The notes: generated from the letters alone by a model not told the origin. A DNA stretch of 64,000 nt from Sphagnum compactum (GCA_965153455.1 OZ234497.1:1488001-1552000), one strand, 5' to 3'. Counted from the stretch's first letter, positions 44,800 through 56,990 are shown. Made by a program: numbers and translations.

Positions 44800-44810
44800 G
44801 TGTGGGGGAG
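44800..44810 (+). promoter_or_regulatory. copia B polypurine tract
   Basis: GTGTGGGGGAG immediately upstream of the 3' LTR, the expected plus-strand primer position. Confidence 0.75.
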
Positions 44811-45132
44811 TGTTGAAATCAGCTGTCAGGTTAATGACAGGTTAGCCAAGCACGTGATAGCAATCATAAGGATTTCGACACCCGAATGACTGGAACATTG
44901 AATAGTCTACATCTGGAGCCACCTAGTTACGTGTAGAAGTTTCAAAAGTTCCTTCTAAAAGATTCGATAAGTAGCGTACCCTTGTCGCGTGCCCGTAGGT
45001 TCTGTAAGCCAGACCGAAAGGATATAAAGCAGCAAGTCGAGTAGCGAGGGGTGTTGGGACTTTGACTTGCGAACTTGTAATGTTATGCATCATTCCTAAA
45101 GTTTGTTGCTGTGCAACCTGCGATTCTTAACA
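44811..45132 (+). repeat. copia B 3' LTR
   Basis: A 322-bp direct repeat of 40226-40547, followed by the target duplication GAGTG at 45133-45137. Confidence 0.95.
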
Positions 45133-45137
45133 GAGTG

Positions 45138-45579
45138 GAGTACGACGACCTTCGAGGCTGTTTCCTCCTAATGGAGATTCTCTTGAACAGAGTTTCTTCA
45201 TTTCGCAATGTCCGAATTGTCATGAATCTCGGAGTTCTCAAGACGTTCTTGGTTGAATCAGATGCAAGAGTGCATCTGCTCAATCGATCCGCCAAACAAC
45301 AGCCTTGATGGTGATGTCGCAACAGAAACCGGCATGCCAAAACATCAAGATCTGAGTGCAAATCTCCATGGAACAACGAGAGGCGAACTGAAGGATGGGA
45401 TTGCTCAGAGAATCGTGAAGCGTGTGATGTACCAAAGCTTTGCAACGTGAAGGAAAATTGTGCATATAAAAGCCTGCATGAAATGTATGCGAACCCTGTC
45501 TGCAGAGCTTCATCTGAATCTCATGCTGCAAGGTAAGAAGCTGGCATGCTCCCAAGGTTTCTGAGTGATTTTTGAAGTC
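45138..45579. other. Target-site region right of copia B
   Basis: Continuation of the region interrupted by the transposon. No domain recognised. It lies just before the PPR pseudogene and may be part of its upstream sequence. Confidence 0.35.
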
Positions 45580-48036
45580 CATCATGTCTGTGCCAAGTGT
45601 AATACAGTTTCAAAAGTTTGTCTGCTCCTTATACCAAAGCTTCTCTCTCTTACACAGATGGATGCAGAAACTTGGCTTCCAACCAACCAGTTGGACACAC
45701 AAAATGGATGTTCTCAGTGTTGACATAAACACTAAGCATAAGCAATTCAAGACAGCATGGCTCTTGAACACTGTCTAAACTCTTTCTGTTGCTGATTTGC
45801 TTTTGGAAACAATGGACCCCTAATTTTGACATGTATGTGAAATGTGGGAGCTATGCTCAGAGGGTTTACAGCAAGATGCCCACATGCAACATGGTCTCTT
45901 GCAGAATCCCATGATTATTGAACATGTGGAGCCAAATGTGGACAATGGAAGAAGCATCATCATTGCCTGGACAGATGTGGCAATCTGTGTGGAGCCAAGC
46001 TGTGTCACATTTGTATAGGTCATGAATGTGTGTACCAGTGTAGGGGTATTTGAAGGCCACCAAGGTTCATGAACACATCATCAAAAGTCGTAGAGTTTCA
46101 GATATCTCCAATTAGTAGCCTTGTTGGCATGTATTCCAAAATGCAGAAGCATACATGATGCATGGAGATTGTTCAACAAGATGCTCACACACAAATGGCA
46201 GAAGGCATTGGAACTACTTGTTCAAATGCAACAGGAAGGGAGGGAATAAGACAACAGCACCTGTAGGGCGACCTTACTTGATTGTGCTAAAGTAGCTTTT
46301 GGGGATGGCAGTTGTATTCATGACCGGATCATTCAAAGCAGTTAAGATGTTTCTGTGTTCAGCGACCTCATAATACATATGCCAATCGTGGGAGCTAGGA
46401 GGATGCTTGCAACAGTTTTCAACAGGATGTCTGCACATGATGTGGTTGCTTGGAATGCCATGATTTTTGTTCATGCACAATGCGGGAAAGGGCAGAAAGC
46501 CTTAAAATTGTACCAACAAATGAAGCAGGAAAGTCTCTGCAGGCAGACGCTGTCACTTTTGTGGAGGTCTTTGATGGATCTGCCAGTATAGTGTCATGTG
46601 AGGAGGTCCATAAACAGATTTTTGTGAATGGGTCTCAGTATGATGTCTTCGTGGGCAGTTGCCTCATTGACATGTATGCCAAATGCAAGACCCAAGAGGA
46701 CACTTGATGATTGTTAAAGAGGATGCCCACACAGGATGTGGTCTTTTGCAATTCCATGCTTGGAGGATATGTCATGCATGGGCCTGGTAAGGAATGCTTT
46801 CCTCAGTTCATGTGCTATGCCCAGAGGATATGTTCGAGGTGCAAGAGGTCCTAACCACTACCTTCTATGTAGGCCTCTCTATGCAGAGGCTTAGTTGCTT
46901 ACACTGAAGAAATGAAGCTTACTCTCAAGTTTGGTGCAGCTTGAATGAGGATACTATTTGCTTTTCTTTCTTACTCACTATTCCTTCCTGAGTGCTAGCA
47001 GAGATGCTGACTGAATTTTCCTGTTGTGTCTGGAAATGCAGTAGAAACTCAGAACATACAAAATTTTATAATTGTCTGCAGGTTAAACACCCATGGCCAG
47101 GAGCTAATGAAGTCAGTGGGGAGTAGTGGCAGCCAGTCACTGCCATTCATGTGAAGGTTATTGTCTGATACATGGCACCCACAAGGTTATGACCACACTC
47201 ATCTGTGTCATGCTTGTTTTGGTTTTGGGAAACTGACATAACTGTTACCTTCAAAATGTTATTGTTGAAATATCTCAGCAATCCCACAGATATGGATGTA
47301 TGCAGAATCTGCAGAAACCAATGTTACTTCTGTTGTTCTCATGTCAGCTTGTAATCATATGGGCTTTGTGGATCAGGGCATGCACTTCTTTGTTTGCATT
47401 GCTTTAGGTTACAGGATACCTGCAACTGTGGGCCATTATGCACTTGCATGGTTGATTGTTTCTAGGCTATCTTGGCAGTGTCAATGAGGCAAATGATCTG
47501 ATCAGGAGGATGTCCTGTAAGCCATGTGCTTCAGCATGGATGGCCTTGCTTGGTGCTTGCAAAATTCATGGTTATGTGGAGTTGGGGGAAGAAATTGTGA
47601 AAGGAGCATCTGCTTCAAACCTATGCAATGCCTCCAGGCTATTTCTTATCAATCACATATAATTCTGCTGGTGTGTGGAATTTCAATGCATATATCAACA
47701 ACTGGAGTCGTGTGCATGAAGAACCAGTCACACCTGGATTGAAATATATATTTGTAATAGATGATCAAGGCCATCTTCACAATATCATAACATAAAGAGT
47801 TTGACAGGCCAGTGAGTGACAGAGTATGTAGGTGCCAGATACACTGTTTTGACTGCAGGATGAAGAAATGGTGTTTCATTTGTGTCACAGTAGCAGGAAG
47901 TTGGCTGCTGCAATTTGGCTAATCAGCACACCTTGCACTCAGCTCTGCATTTTCGGGAATTTTCAGGTATGTGCTGATTTCTACAATGACACAAAATTCA
48001 TTGCATCATGGGATACTTGGGGAGAGCATTCAATAG
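45580..48036 (+). pseudogene. PLS-type pentatricopeptide (PPR) pseudogene
   Basis: PPR proteins bind organelle RNA for editing or processing. Plus-strand fragments in several frames give HDVVAWNAMIFVHAQCGKGQ, ALKLYQQMKQE, then QADAVTFVEVFDGS, SYDV-type linker and SCLIDMYAKC (about 46430-46690). Next come RMPTQDVVFCNSMLGGYVMHG (about 46720-46780), TNVTSVVLMSACNHMGFVDQG (about 47310-47375), and the E-domain segment NEANDLIRRMSCKPCASAWM with LLGACKIHGYVELGEE (about 47470-47600). An E/E+ remnant runs to about 47760. Stops and frameshifts are numerous, and 46820-47290 is an insertion of non-PPR DNA. Its 3' part is duplicated at 9372-10070. Confidence 0.8.
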
Positions 48037-48039
48037 TAA

Positions 48040-48570
48040 GGGATACCAATCAGTTTTTATTACTTGGAAGCCTGGTCATTTTCATTGTTGTGTGGTTATT
48101 TGAATCTATAAAGAACCACCAGTTTCAATTTTTAAATTTTTTCAGAATCAGAGAGCCACCAGTTCCAGTTGTTTGAAAAAATAATCAGAATCAAAGAACC
48201 ACCAACCTTGTTATTTCAAAAACATTAAAGAACCACTGGTTTCAGGATATAACCAACAAAGAACCAGTAGCTTTATGGCCAGTTATTTGATTTTTCAAAA
48301 CTTTTGAGAATTGTGGTGATATGCCAGAAATTGGCCTTTGATTTTTTTGAGAACCATGGTTATGAGTCCTGATAATCACCCTGGTAACTGCTGGGTGTCT
48401 GTTCCTGTTTCTAATAGCTGCCCAACCCTGGTAATTTTCTTGTTGGGACTATTGTTAATACCAGTGATTTGGCTCAACAATGGCCCTTTAAGATAAAATA
48501 AAATTATAGCATAGCATTGAAATTACTAGCCTGAGAGGCCTTGGCCCCATTTTTCTAATGTTTCTGTAAA
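48040..48570. repeat. Decayed repeat with AAGAACCACCAG motifs
   Basis: Diverged repeats of a word like AAAGAACCACCAGTTTCA occur between 48105 and 48270. Around 48310-48420 the sequence resembles 61705-61810 (TTTGATTTTTTTGAGAACCA). No coding function. Confidence 0.5.
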
Positions 48571-48735
48571 ATGGATCCCAAGTCTTTGCAAAAATGGATC
48601 TTAGAATCATGTTTCTATGTAGTCTAAAGCTGGAATATTTTGTCTAAAACATCTAGGCAATGGCTTGGAGGAATCCTCTGTTTTATTAGCACAGGGTAGA
48701 GCAATGGATTTGGATTGCAAAAAACTGTCTCCAAT
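48571..48735. repeat. Dispersed repeat (copy of 10500-10665)
   Basis: Near match to 10500-10665, lying downstream of the PPR locus in both places. Confidence 0.8.
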
Positions 48736-50353
48736 TGCATGACTATCTGTGAGAGCTTGATGTTATGTGGTTCTTTGGCCACAGAGGAGCTTCCTGTATA
48801 GCAGCTCTTGAACTTACAGACTACCAAATACATGCAACTGAGCTTCACAATTTGCTTTTAACCTCTTCGTTTCTTCAGAGGATTGTGTGTCTTTCTCCCC
48901 AAGCTTCTTTCTTATGCTCTTTCATAATTTCTTTCCACCATTGCAAGATTGATGAACCATGATCCCTTGGACCTCCTCATCTCCTTGGATTCCAGAAAAA
49001 ACTTTCATAATTTCTTCCCACCAGTGCAAGAGTGATGACCCTTGATCCCTCATCTCCTTGAATTCCTAAGAACACTTACTTGGGTACACTTTTTTTTCTT
49101 TGGAAAAAAAAGAAAATCCAAGCATGTTCCTCTCAAGCTTCTGACTCTTTCTCCTTCAGACCAACAAATTAGACTGCCCCATATCCAGCTTTTGATTCTT
49201 GCTCTCAGATCAACAAAATTCTTCCCCAATTTCTGATTCTTGCTCCTTCATATTGTAGAATTTACACGCCTCAGTTGTACAGTTACAATGCAGAATGACG
49301 TTCGGTTTATTTTTAGTCATCTACTATTCAATTCTTAATGGTGAATAGTTAACGCCACCATTCACGGTGGATAGCTAATTTGTCCAGTTGTCGCAGTGAC
49401 TAGATGGGCGTATTCACAATTGGGGTACCTAAAAGGAATGACTTGTATTGAAAGGATTGCAAAAGACAACTTTGAATTTTTGTTTATCTTACATTATTAT
49501 GGTTATAATGAATTGTTATATGCCAATAGATAAAATGATGTCTTGTTAAATTAATAAAAATAATCTAAAATAATTTGGATACTATGTAAATGTCATTTTC
49601 AGTCTTGTAAACCAACTATATTAAATGTTTAAACTACAAATGTTTTTTAAAGGAATATAAAGGAATGCATAAAATCATACAATTGATTTCAAACTTTTTG
49701 TACAACAAAAACATGCCCTCTTCTATGAAAGTATATGTTCATTATATGAACTTGATGAAAAACCAAATTATACAAAAATTTCAAAGTCTTTAAATTTTGA
49801 AGAAAGGGCTTTTTTTTTTAACCATTTGACAAAAAAATTGTGTTCAATGGGTTCAAAATGTCTAGCTTGAGGTGCAAGTCACATGTGCAAGAAAAATTCT
49901 TGCTAAAAAGCATGTTTAGTTGTCCATTCAAACTCATTTTTGGAATTTCTAAGAATTTTTTGTTTTTGGCTATAAACCAAAATATTCATATACAATTATG
50001 TATGAATATAAAAACTCACCACCACCACATAAATTATCTTAAATTGGATATTTAATTTTTCTCATTGAAATTTGTTTCAAGTAAATGTTATTTGCAAAAA
50101 GTAGCCCCAAAAAAATCTTTGAATATTTTTTCCTTTTTCTGGAACCCCAACCATGAATAAGCCCAAAATATAGTATTAGATTACAATGACTCATATTTAC
50201 AATTAGATATAGTAGAAGTGACTTAAACTCACTTCAACTTATCATCTAGTTCAAAACAATGGCTTATCTTTTCTTTTCTAGTATTTATTTGGTTAGTTCT
50301 TAGTAGTTAATAATGCTCAAACACTGAAGTTCCTTTGGACTTTAAATTTTACA
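48736..50353. other. Non-coding stretch, right end holds copia A 5' LTR end
   Basis: Mostly AT-rich DNA with no gene. The last few hundred bases before the primer site at 50354 should be the 5' LTR of copia A copy 2, ending TTTTACA, but its left limit cannot be set because no 3' LTR was found for comparison. Confidence 0.45.
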
Positions 50354-50365
50354 TGGTATCAAAAC
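50354..50365 (+). promoter_or_regulatory. copia A primer-binding site (tRNA-Met 3' end)
   Basis: TGGTATCAAAAC follows ...TTTTACA, an expected LTR end, and matches the plant copia primer site TGGTATCAGAGC at 10 of 12 positions, complementary to the initiator tRNA-Met 3' end. Confidence 0.7.
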
Positions 50366-50609
50366 TATCCTCTTTGGAATGATACATTGCTTGAGAATTA
50401 TGTCACTCATGAACTAGAGATGAACTTGATTAAAAGTAGTGCCCAAACCAATGTCTAGAAATTTAGAGGTCGAAATTGGACCATTTAGCCCTGCATCAAC
50501 AGAGAGTCAAGCTACAAGGGATCAAAATCTTGCTTAGAGTCTTACAAGATCTGACAACAAGAACATAGCTGTTCAGATTGTTAGAATGACAAGTTTTGGT
50601 GATTGTGCT

Positions 50610-51758
50610 ATGTCTAATTAGTCAAAATTGTCGGGAGCAACCAATTACAGAGCATGGAAGTTCAGAATGAAAAACATTTTGATGCGAAAGATGTTTTGGC
50701 ATTTAGTCTCACCTAATCCTAAAAGAGCATTCATGGAATAAAATGTTATCATTGCATCACAACAGCGAATGCAAGTGCTAGCCATCATAAATCTTCTAGT
50801 GAAGGATGATGTTATGCCTCATATCTTTCATCTAGATAGTCTAAATGAAGTTTGGAATGCATTGAAAGAACTTTACGAGTTTGCAAGGACCACAAGGTGA
50901 TTTTTTCTAAGGAACAAGTTCTACAAGATGGACATGCAAGAAACAACAAGCATGGCGAATTTCTTGTTCACTATCAAGGACCTTTTGGGTCAAATTGCGA
51001 GGGTCGATGATGTCATCAAGGATGAAGATGTAGTACTAAGAGTACTAAATGTCTTGCTTGATTCATATGAAAATTTTATGCAAAATGTGTTAGCTCAAGG
51101 GACACTTTCAAAATTTCATCAGTTGATGTCTAGATTGTTGCAAGAAGCACAGTGAAGGGAGCTACGTGGTGATCAGACCAAGACTAAAAAAACATTGTTG
51201 TTGAAATTCAAAACTATTTTGAAAAAAAAGAAGATTAACAAAGGTAAACATTCTAGACGTCTAGGAAAGTGCCACAACTATGGCAAACAAGGTCATTAAG
51301 CAAACCAATGTCCAAAACCTAAGAAACCAAGAATTTACAAAGGTTTTAACTCTAGAACAAAGTTTGCAAAAGAACTTGGATTTGTAAAATCTATAATCAA
51401 AAGCAAAGAAGAGGCATTGGAATTGAAAGCTGAAGGTGAAGCTATGAATGCTATGGAGGAAGAAATGAAAGAGAACGAAGCTAAAGAAAGTGTGGATTTC
51501 TTTAAGACAATAGCGGCCAATCTAGAAATGGGAAGTAGCAAAAGTCCAGTTGATTGCTAGTACCTTGATTCAGGTGCCACCAAACATGTTTCAAGAGATA
51601 AGTCAAGTTTTAGAGGTCTAGAAAGTTTAGTGAAAATATAGAATGTGAAATTTACGAGAGGTCAAACTCATGGTGTGTATGGAAAAGGGAAAGTGAAACT
51701 TTCTTCCACTTTTAGGAAAACAAAGACTATTAGTGACATTCTTATGTCCCTAGCTTCA
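50610..51758 (+). pseudogene. copia A gag and protease remnant
   Basis: The gag part reads LSGATNYRAWKFRMKNILMR, then a clean 75-residue block (50928-51155) with METTSMANFLF-type sequence and VLRVLNVLLDSYENFM, typical of the UBN2 gag domain. The zinc knuckle CHNYGKQGH has C replaced by Y, then a stop. The protease start is YLDSGATKHVSRDKS, keeping the catalytic DSG. The frame is broken by several stops. Confidence 0.75.
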
Positions 51759-52329
51759 TGACACTATAAGAAATCACAGTTTATTTGACTATAAAATTAA
51801 ACCAAGAACCAGTCATTTTGACATTTGGTCAATTTGACCATTTAGTCATATTGGACAAGTTGATTTGAACATGCCCAACTTGACTAATGGTTTTTTAAAC
51901 TAACGATTAAATAAATTTTTTGACTAGTCAAATGAGACAAAAATTTGGGCAGCCCAAAAAAATTAATTAAAAAATAGCTGAATTTGTAAATATAAAAATG
52001 TAAATAATAAATAATACGTACCCACGCACCCACCCATGACCTACCTACCCACCATGGCCTCCTACCTACCTATCCACAACCCGCTTATGTATTATGCATT
52101 TACACACATGTACAATGTATATATACAAATATACATATTCCACATAGTATATGTTGGTAAAAGGAATTGAAATTTGGTATCTTTGGTTCCACACCAATGT
52201 TTTGGCCATCAAACCACCCCATCACTTTGTTAAATAATATGATATTAAATGGATTTAACATGTATCCTTGAACTTCCATGAAATTTTTTGCCAATGTGTA
52301 AAACAACATTTAAACTTCAATTTTTTTCA

Positions 52330-52700
52330 TAAGTAGGTTAGTAGGTACCCAACTAAGTAGATAGGTAAATACACATGCCTGCCTGCCTACCTATGTTTTT
52401 AAATGTTCATACCTACTTATGTAAACTATAGGTATGTGTGTAGGTAGATAAATAGGTAATTTTGGTAAATAGTAGGTAGATAATAGTAAACAAGTAGGAC
52501 ATAGGTAAGTAAATAGTAGGTAAATAAAGTAGGTAGGTAGGTAGATGGTAGGTAAATAGTAGGTAATTAGGTAACTAGGTAAGACATAAGTAGGTAGAAG
52601 TAGGTAAGTAAGTAGGTAGGGAGATGGTAAGTAGATAGTAGGTAACTAGGTACTATGTAAGACATAGGTAGGTAACTAGGTAGGTAGGTAGTTTAGTAAA
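52330..52700. repeat. TAGG tetranucleotide microsatellite inside CACTA
   Basis: Imperfect GTAGGTAG arrays equivalent to 1195-1612, with different unit numbers. Confidence 0.85.
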
Positions 52701-52825
52701 CATAACAAGTAAGTTAGCTAACCAAATTATTATGGCCAATTTGACTAAGCATAGCCATTTAATATGGCCGATTTGACTAGGCCATGGGCATCTTAATGGA
52801 CCATTTTAAAAAATTGTCCTTGATT

Positions 52826-52939
52826 CACTACAACAAAAGGTGTCCTTGTACACCAAGTGATTTCACTGGATTTTGAGTGAATTCACTGGTCTAATGAATA
52901 GGGACTAATGAACTGCATCCTCATTTTGTAGTAGTAGTG
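52826..52939. mobile_element. 114-bp CACTA-type MITE nested in CACTA copy 2
   Basis: The ends are CACTACAACAAAAGG and, inverted, CACTACTACTACAAAATG. The element is flanked by a 3-bp target duplication ATT (52823-52825 and 52940-52942). The other CACTA copy has an uninterrupted GATTAGCTATA-type sequence at the equivalent site (about 1738), which acts as the empty site. It has no coding capacity. Confidence 0.88.
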
Positions 52940-53111
52940 ATTAAATGTATGACTTAACACTTGGTCGAAATGATCATTTCAATTTTAAAAACCAACCGAA
53001 AACCATGTGTCTTTCATGCCCCATGTCTTTAGTCAAAGGGAACATCCTTTTGGTCAATGTGAACATTTTAATCAAATTGAACCTTTTGAAAAACCGTGAT
53101 TTCTTATAGTT

Positions 53112-54504
53112 TGAAAAATCTATTGTCAGTAAGGATGATTGCAAATAAGGGTCATACTATAGTTTTCGACTCTAACAAATGTCTCATTATACAGAATAAG
53201 GACCCACACACCATTGTGCCTAAAGGTGTTAGGGACCCCAAAAATGGATTGTACAAACTAAAAATGCATTCAATCAAGTCATTTGAAGAGACTCAAAAAA
53301 CATACATTGTATAATCAAATTTGAAGGAATCTACCAATTCGGACAAACACCAAACATTATTCTAACACAAAAGGATGGCGCATTTGCACTATCAAGCTTT
53401 TTACACAATGAGTGCGATGATTTTCACTACTAGATTATTGAGGCTAACAAAAGCAAGTTTTGGAATTTGCACAAAATTGCATGGTTAATAAGCAATCCCA
53501 AAAAGTGATTCCTAAAAATTCCCAGTCAAGAGCTAGAGAAGTGCTAGAATTAGTTCATATAGTTCTCTGTGGCTCGTTTTCCACTCTATCATTTTTTGGA
53601 TCAAGGTATTTCGTGACTTTTATAAATGATCTTAGTAGAAAGACTTGTATGTTTTGAAGAAAAAGTTAGATATTTTGTCTATTTTCAAAACATTCAACAC
53701 GAAAGTAGAGAAACATATAGGAAAAGTCATCAAAGTTCTCAAGTCAAACAATGGTGGGGAATTCATTAGTAGTCAGTTTACAAATTATTGTCAAAATAGT
53801 GGGATAAGGAGGTAATTCAGCCAAGCTTACACACCCCAACAAAATGGGGTTATTGAGAAGAAAAATTGGACAATTGTTTAAAGAACTAGAAGCATACTAT
53901 TAGAAAGTAGACTCCCCATAAATTTGTGGACAAAAGTTGTGAACACTACCAACTATGTGGTGAATTGTTCACGCTTTCGAGCCAATCAAGGCAAGAAACC
54001 TCAAGAATTGTGGTCAAGAAATAAACCATATGTGGGACATTTAGAATTTTTGGGTGTGCTACTCACACTTTGGTCTTAGATACTAGCAAAAAGAAGTTTG
54101 ATTCAAGGATAGAGCTATGTTGGTTAGTGCGTTATGACCTTCACCCAAAGGCCTACATGTTATTCAATCTAAGGATTAGAAAGGTCATTCTTAGTCAAGA
54201 TGCTAGATTTGACGAAACCCACATTGGACCAAGTGCAAAGGAACAAGGTATAACCTCGTTGGAACATAAGAAAATCACACCACAAGAAATACAACAAAAT
54301 GTTTCTTCCTTTGAGCATAACACTGCATCAACAAAACTTGGAGATCTTAGGTGGCTTCGTGGGACCGGAATGCCTTCAAGTGTGTTGCAATTAGAGGCAA
54401 AAGATGTAACTCAAGGATCAAGTCCTTGCGCATCATCAAACACAAGGATAGTCCCCTTCAAACTATATCTCCAAGAAGGATCCAACTCAATAATGAACCA
54501 ATGA
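53112..54504 (+). pseudogene. copia A GAG-pre-integrase and integrase remnant
   Basis: Starts LKNLLSVRMIANKGHTIVF, then DPKNGLYKLKM, a damaged HKRMAHLHYQ, the zinc part NCMVNKQSQKVIPKN and the core start VLELVHIVLCG, where the first catalytic D is replaced by V. Then VLKSNNGGEF (second D changed to N) and TPQQNGVIEKKN (catalytic E kept), followed by the integrase C-terminal part to about 54200 and a linker to 54504. With two catalytic residues changed plus frameshifts, it is inactive. Confidence 0.75.
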
Positions 54505-54689
54505 ATCATGCAAACAATCATATGCAAGATTCTACTAAGTAAAATCAAACTAGCATGCTACAACAATGACCAAAAGGGTCCATTATGTTGCCTAGATGCT
54601 TTGATGAATTCATTATAAGAATTGTTGATCCAATTAGTTTTTTAGAAGTGATAATAAACCCAAGATGGAAGTTCACAATGTTGGAAGAG

Positions 54690-56130
54690 ATGGAATCAAT
54701 ATCACATAATCAAACTTGGTAGTTGGTTGAACCACCTCCTAAAAAGAAGCCAATAATTACTAAATGGATCTATAAGTCAAAAATGATTCTAGTGGATAAC
54801 CCTCAAAGTACAAGGCAAGATTAATGGCCAGAGGATTTGAGCAGAGGGAGGGTTTGGACTTTCAAGAAACATTTGCTCCGATCATCAAATGGAGCACAAT
54901 CATATCTGTGGTGGTTCTTACTACACATTTTAGGTGGAGAATTTCACAAATGGATGTGAAAGAAATGTTTTTAAATGGTGACCTTCAAAAAAGAAGTATA
55001 CTTGATGCAGCCCGAAGGATTTGTACAAACTAGGAGGAACATTTGGTTTGTAAGCTTAACAAAACACTTTATGGGTATGAAAAAATTGATAGTTTTTTCA
55101 AAAATTTGCACATGATTAAAAATTGAGCATATTAAAATCTCTATTAATAGTGTCATGAAGGGAAAATTTTGACTGTCATGCTTTATGTGGATGACTTGGT
55201 CATCACAAGTAACTTAAAAGGGGAGATGACATGGTTGAAGGCGAAATTGGTAGGACAATTCAAAATGACAGATTTGGGGCAACTTGGACCGTATTTGGGC
55301 ATCAATTTTACTTTCATTGAAGAATGAATATTCTCGTCTCAAAAACCCTACATTGAGAACATGCTTCATATGTTTGGAATGGCTCATTGCAATTCAACTA
55401 AAGTGCCTATGGAAAAAGGCACAAGGTTAATTGCAAACATGAATGAACAAAAGGTGGATGCCACCACCTACAGAAAGATGGTTGGCAAACTAATATATTT
55501 GGTGAATACCAGGCCATATTTTAGTTTTTCGATGTTAGTAGTGAGTCAATTTCTAGTTGAACCTCAACAACCCTATCTCAATGTGGCAAAGCAAATTTTG
55601 AGATACTTGAAAGGTACTATAGACTATGGAATCCTTTATTGGAGAGGACATAATGTTGATTTGAAAGCATTCGTGGACTCTAATTGGGTAGGTGATCGAA
55701 AATTTAGAAAATCAACTAGTGGGTACTTCCTCAAAATTGGAAACTCTTCGATGTCTTAGTATGGGAAGAGACAAGCCATTATGGCATTGTCTTTAGCTGA
55801 AGCAAAGTACCATGCGTTGATGGAAGGAACCAAGGAAGTTGTCTGTCTAAGGAAACTTTTGAATGAAATCAACTATATCAAGCCATGACCAATTGTTATG
55901 TTTTGTGACAATGTGAGCAGCATTCAAATGGCCAAAAACCCAGTATTTCATGCCAAGACCAAACATATTGAGTGCCACTACCATTTTGTGTGAAAAAAAG
56001 TGATGTCCAATAAAATTTCCATATTACACATCCTAAGCACTTAACATCAAGCCAACATTTTTACAAAGCCATTGGGCAGAACAAAATTTGAAAGATTATG
56101 GTAGGCTGTAGGAGTGATTTTAGAATCTCT
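54690..56130 (+). pseudogene. copia A reverse transcriptase and RNase H remnant
   Basis: Reverse transcriptase signatures: MARGFEQREGLDFQETFAPI (54824 on), SQMDVKEMFLNGDL, and the catalytic YVDDLVITS at about 55180-55205. RNase H region: a clean 132-residue block (55361-55759) including YRKMVGKLIYLVNTRPYFSF and LKAFVDSNWVGDRKFRKSTS, then after a stop AIMALSLAEAKYHAL and MFCDNVSSIQMAKNPVFHAK with KHIECHYHFV. Tail LGRTKFERLW-like to about 56130. Stops and frameshifts interrupt it. Confidence 0.8.
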
Positions 56131-56990
56131 CATCTTAGATGTGGAAACATGAGCAGGTTGATGAAATGAGACCTGAAATGAGACCTGAAATGGTCAAAGT
56201 GGGCTTAATTTCAGAGTTTGTATGGAACCCTGTTAAATTGATTTTAAAAAAAAAAATCATTATAAACTCAATAACTTTTGCTCGCTTCATCTGAAACTTG
56301 AGAAATGACAAATGTGCACAACACTTCATCAAGGGATTACTGGCAGTACCATAATTGCAGCAGGGGCCCAGGGCTTTGGGAGGGTTACAAAACAAAATAA
56401 ACACCCACCAGCCACAGTGAACTAGCACCCACCAGTCCACCATCCAATGGATACCCGTTATTACTCAGTTATGGATGAACCTCAACAGAGTTAGTTAATA
56501 TTTGGTTTCATCTTAGAAACCAATTCTGTAAGAAATAGATCTCACATGTAGGTAGATTGGTAGGAAAATAGGTACTCACTGGGTAAGTTGATGGTTTATG
56601 CATAGGTAAGGGTTGTTTGTACTACTTACCTAATAATAACCTTCTTGTGAGTTGTTTGTAGGTAGGTAGGATAAAAAAGCAACTGAGCTAACCACCATGG
56701 TTAGCTAGGGGACTGGAACCCGACAGAAAACTGTTTCCTGACCTTTTACCATTCATCCTTCATGGTGCGCTGGTGGGTGCTGGTTCACTGTGTCTTAATA
56801 TATAGATGGTTACTAGGTAAGGGATATTTGGGTTGTTAATAGTTAAGGTAACAAAACTTGAAACCAAGTGGACCTTCCTGGTTATCTAGGGAACTGGAAC
56901 CAAAGAAAATTTACTGACCATCCATCCCTAATGGTACACTGGTTTCTGATGATTGAATATGGCCATTAGGTCTACAGAATGGGCACCCAT
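56131..56990. repeat. Non-coding DNA with short TAGG array
   Basis: Includes a 16-bp duplication (GAAATGAGACCTGAAATGAG) at 56164-56192, a GTAGGTAG patch at 56550-56670 and a CACCAGCCACAGTGAAC motif related to those at 10762 and 36100. No gene. Confidence 0.5.

Larger units (their letters stand above)
40226..45132 (+). mobile_element. Complete Ty1/copia retrotransposon, family B
   Basis: Two 322-bp LTRs (40226-40547 and 44811-45132) each begin TGTTGAAATC and end TTCTTAACA. The 4907-bp element is flanked by a 5-bp target duplication GAGTG (40221-40225 and 45133-45137). The primer-binding site directly follows the left LTR, and a purine tract (TGTGGGGGAG) directly precedes the right LTR. Gag, protease, integrase, reverse transcriptase and RNase H lie in copia order. 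By eye the LTRs differ at 8 of 322 sites, all transitions, indicating moderate age. The coding region has several disabling changes. Confidence 0.96.
51762..53111. mobile_element. Non-autonomous CACTA transposon, copy 2
   Basis: The left end CACTATAAGAAATCACAG and inverted right end (A)ACTATAAGAAATCACGG match closely; the outermost right base is T instead of G. The target duplication TGA (51759-51761 and 53112-53114) and the position in the copia protein are the same as in copy 1 at 639-1912. The interior is colinear, including the CCTA and TAGG arrays (about 52020-52080 and 52330-52700). It carries a MITE at 52826-52939 that copy 1 lacks. Confidence 0.9.
50354..56130 (+). mobile_element. Ty1/copia retrotransposon family A, copy 2
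   Basis: Domains appear in copia order: gag (50610-51160), zinc knuckle (about 51270-51325), protease (about 51565-51758), CACTA insertion (51762-53111), integrase (53112-54200), reverse transcriptase (54690-55330) and RNase H (55360-56000). The 5' LTR end and primer site are visible at 50354. No 3' LTR was found after 56130, so the 3' end is lost. Stops and frameshifts throughout show an old element. It is colinear with the truncated copy at 141-2528. Confidence 0.85.
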
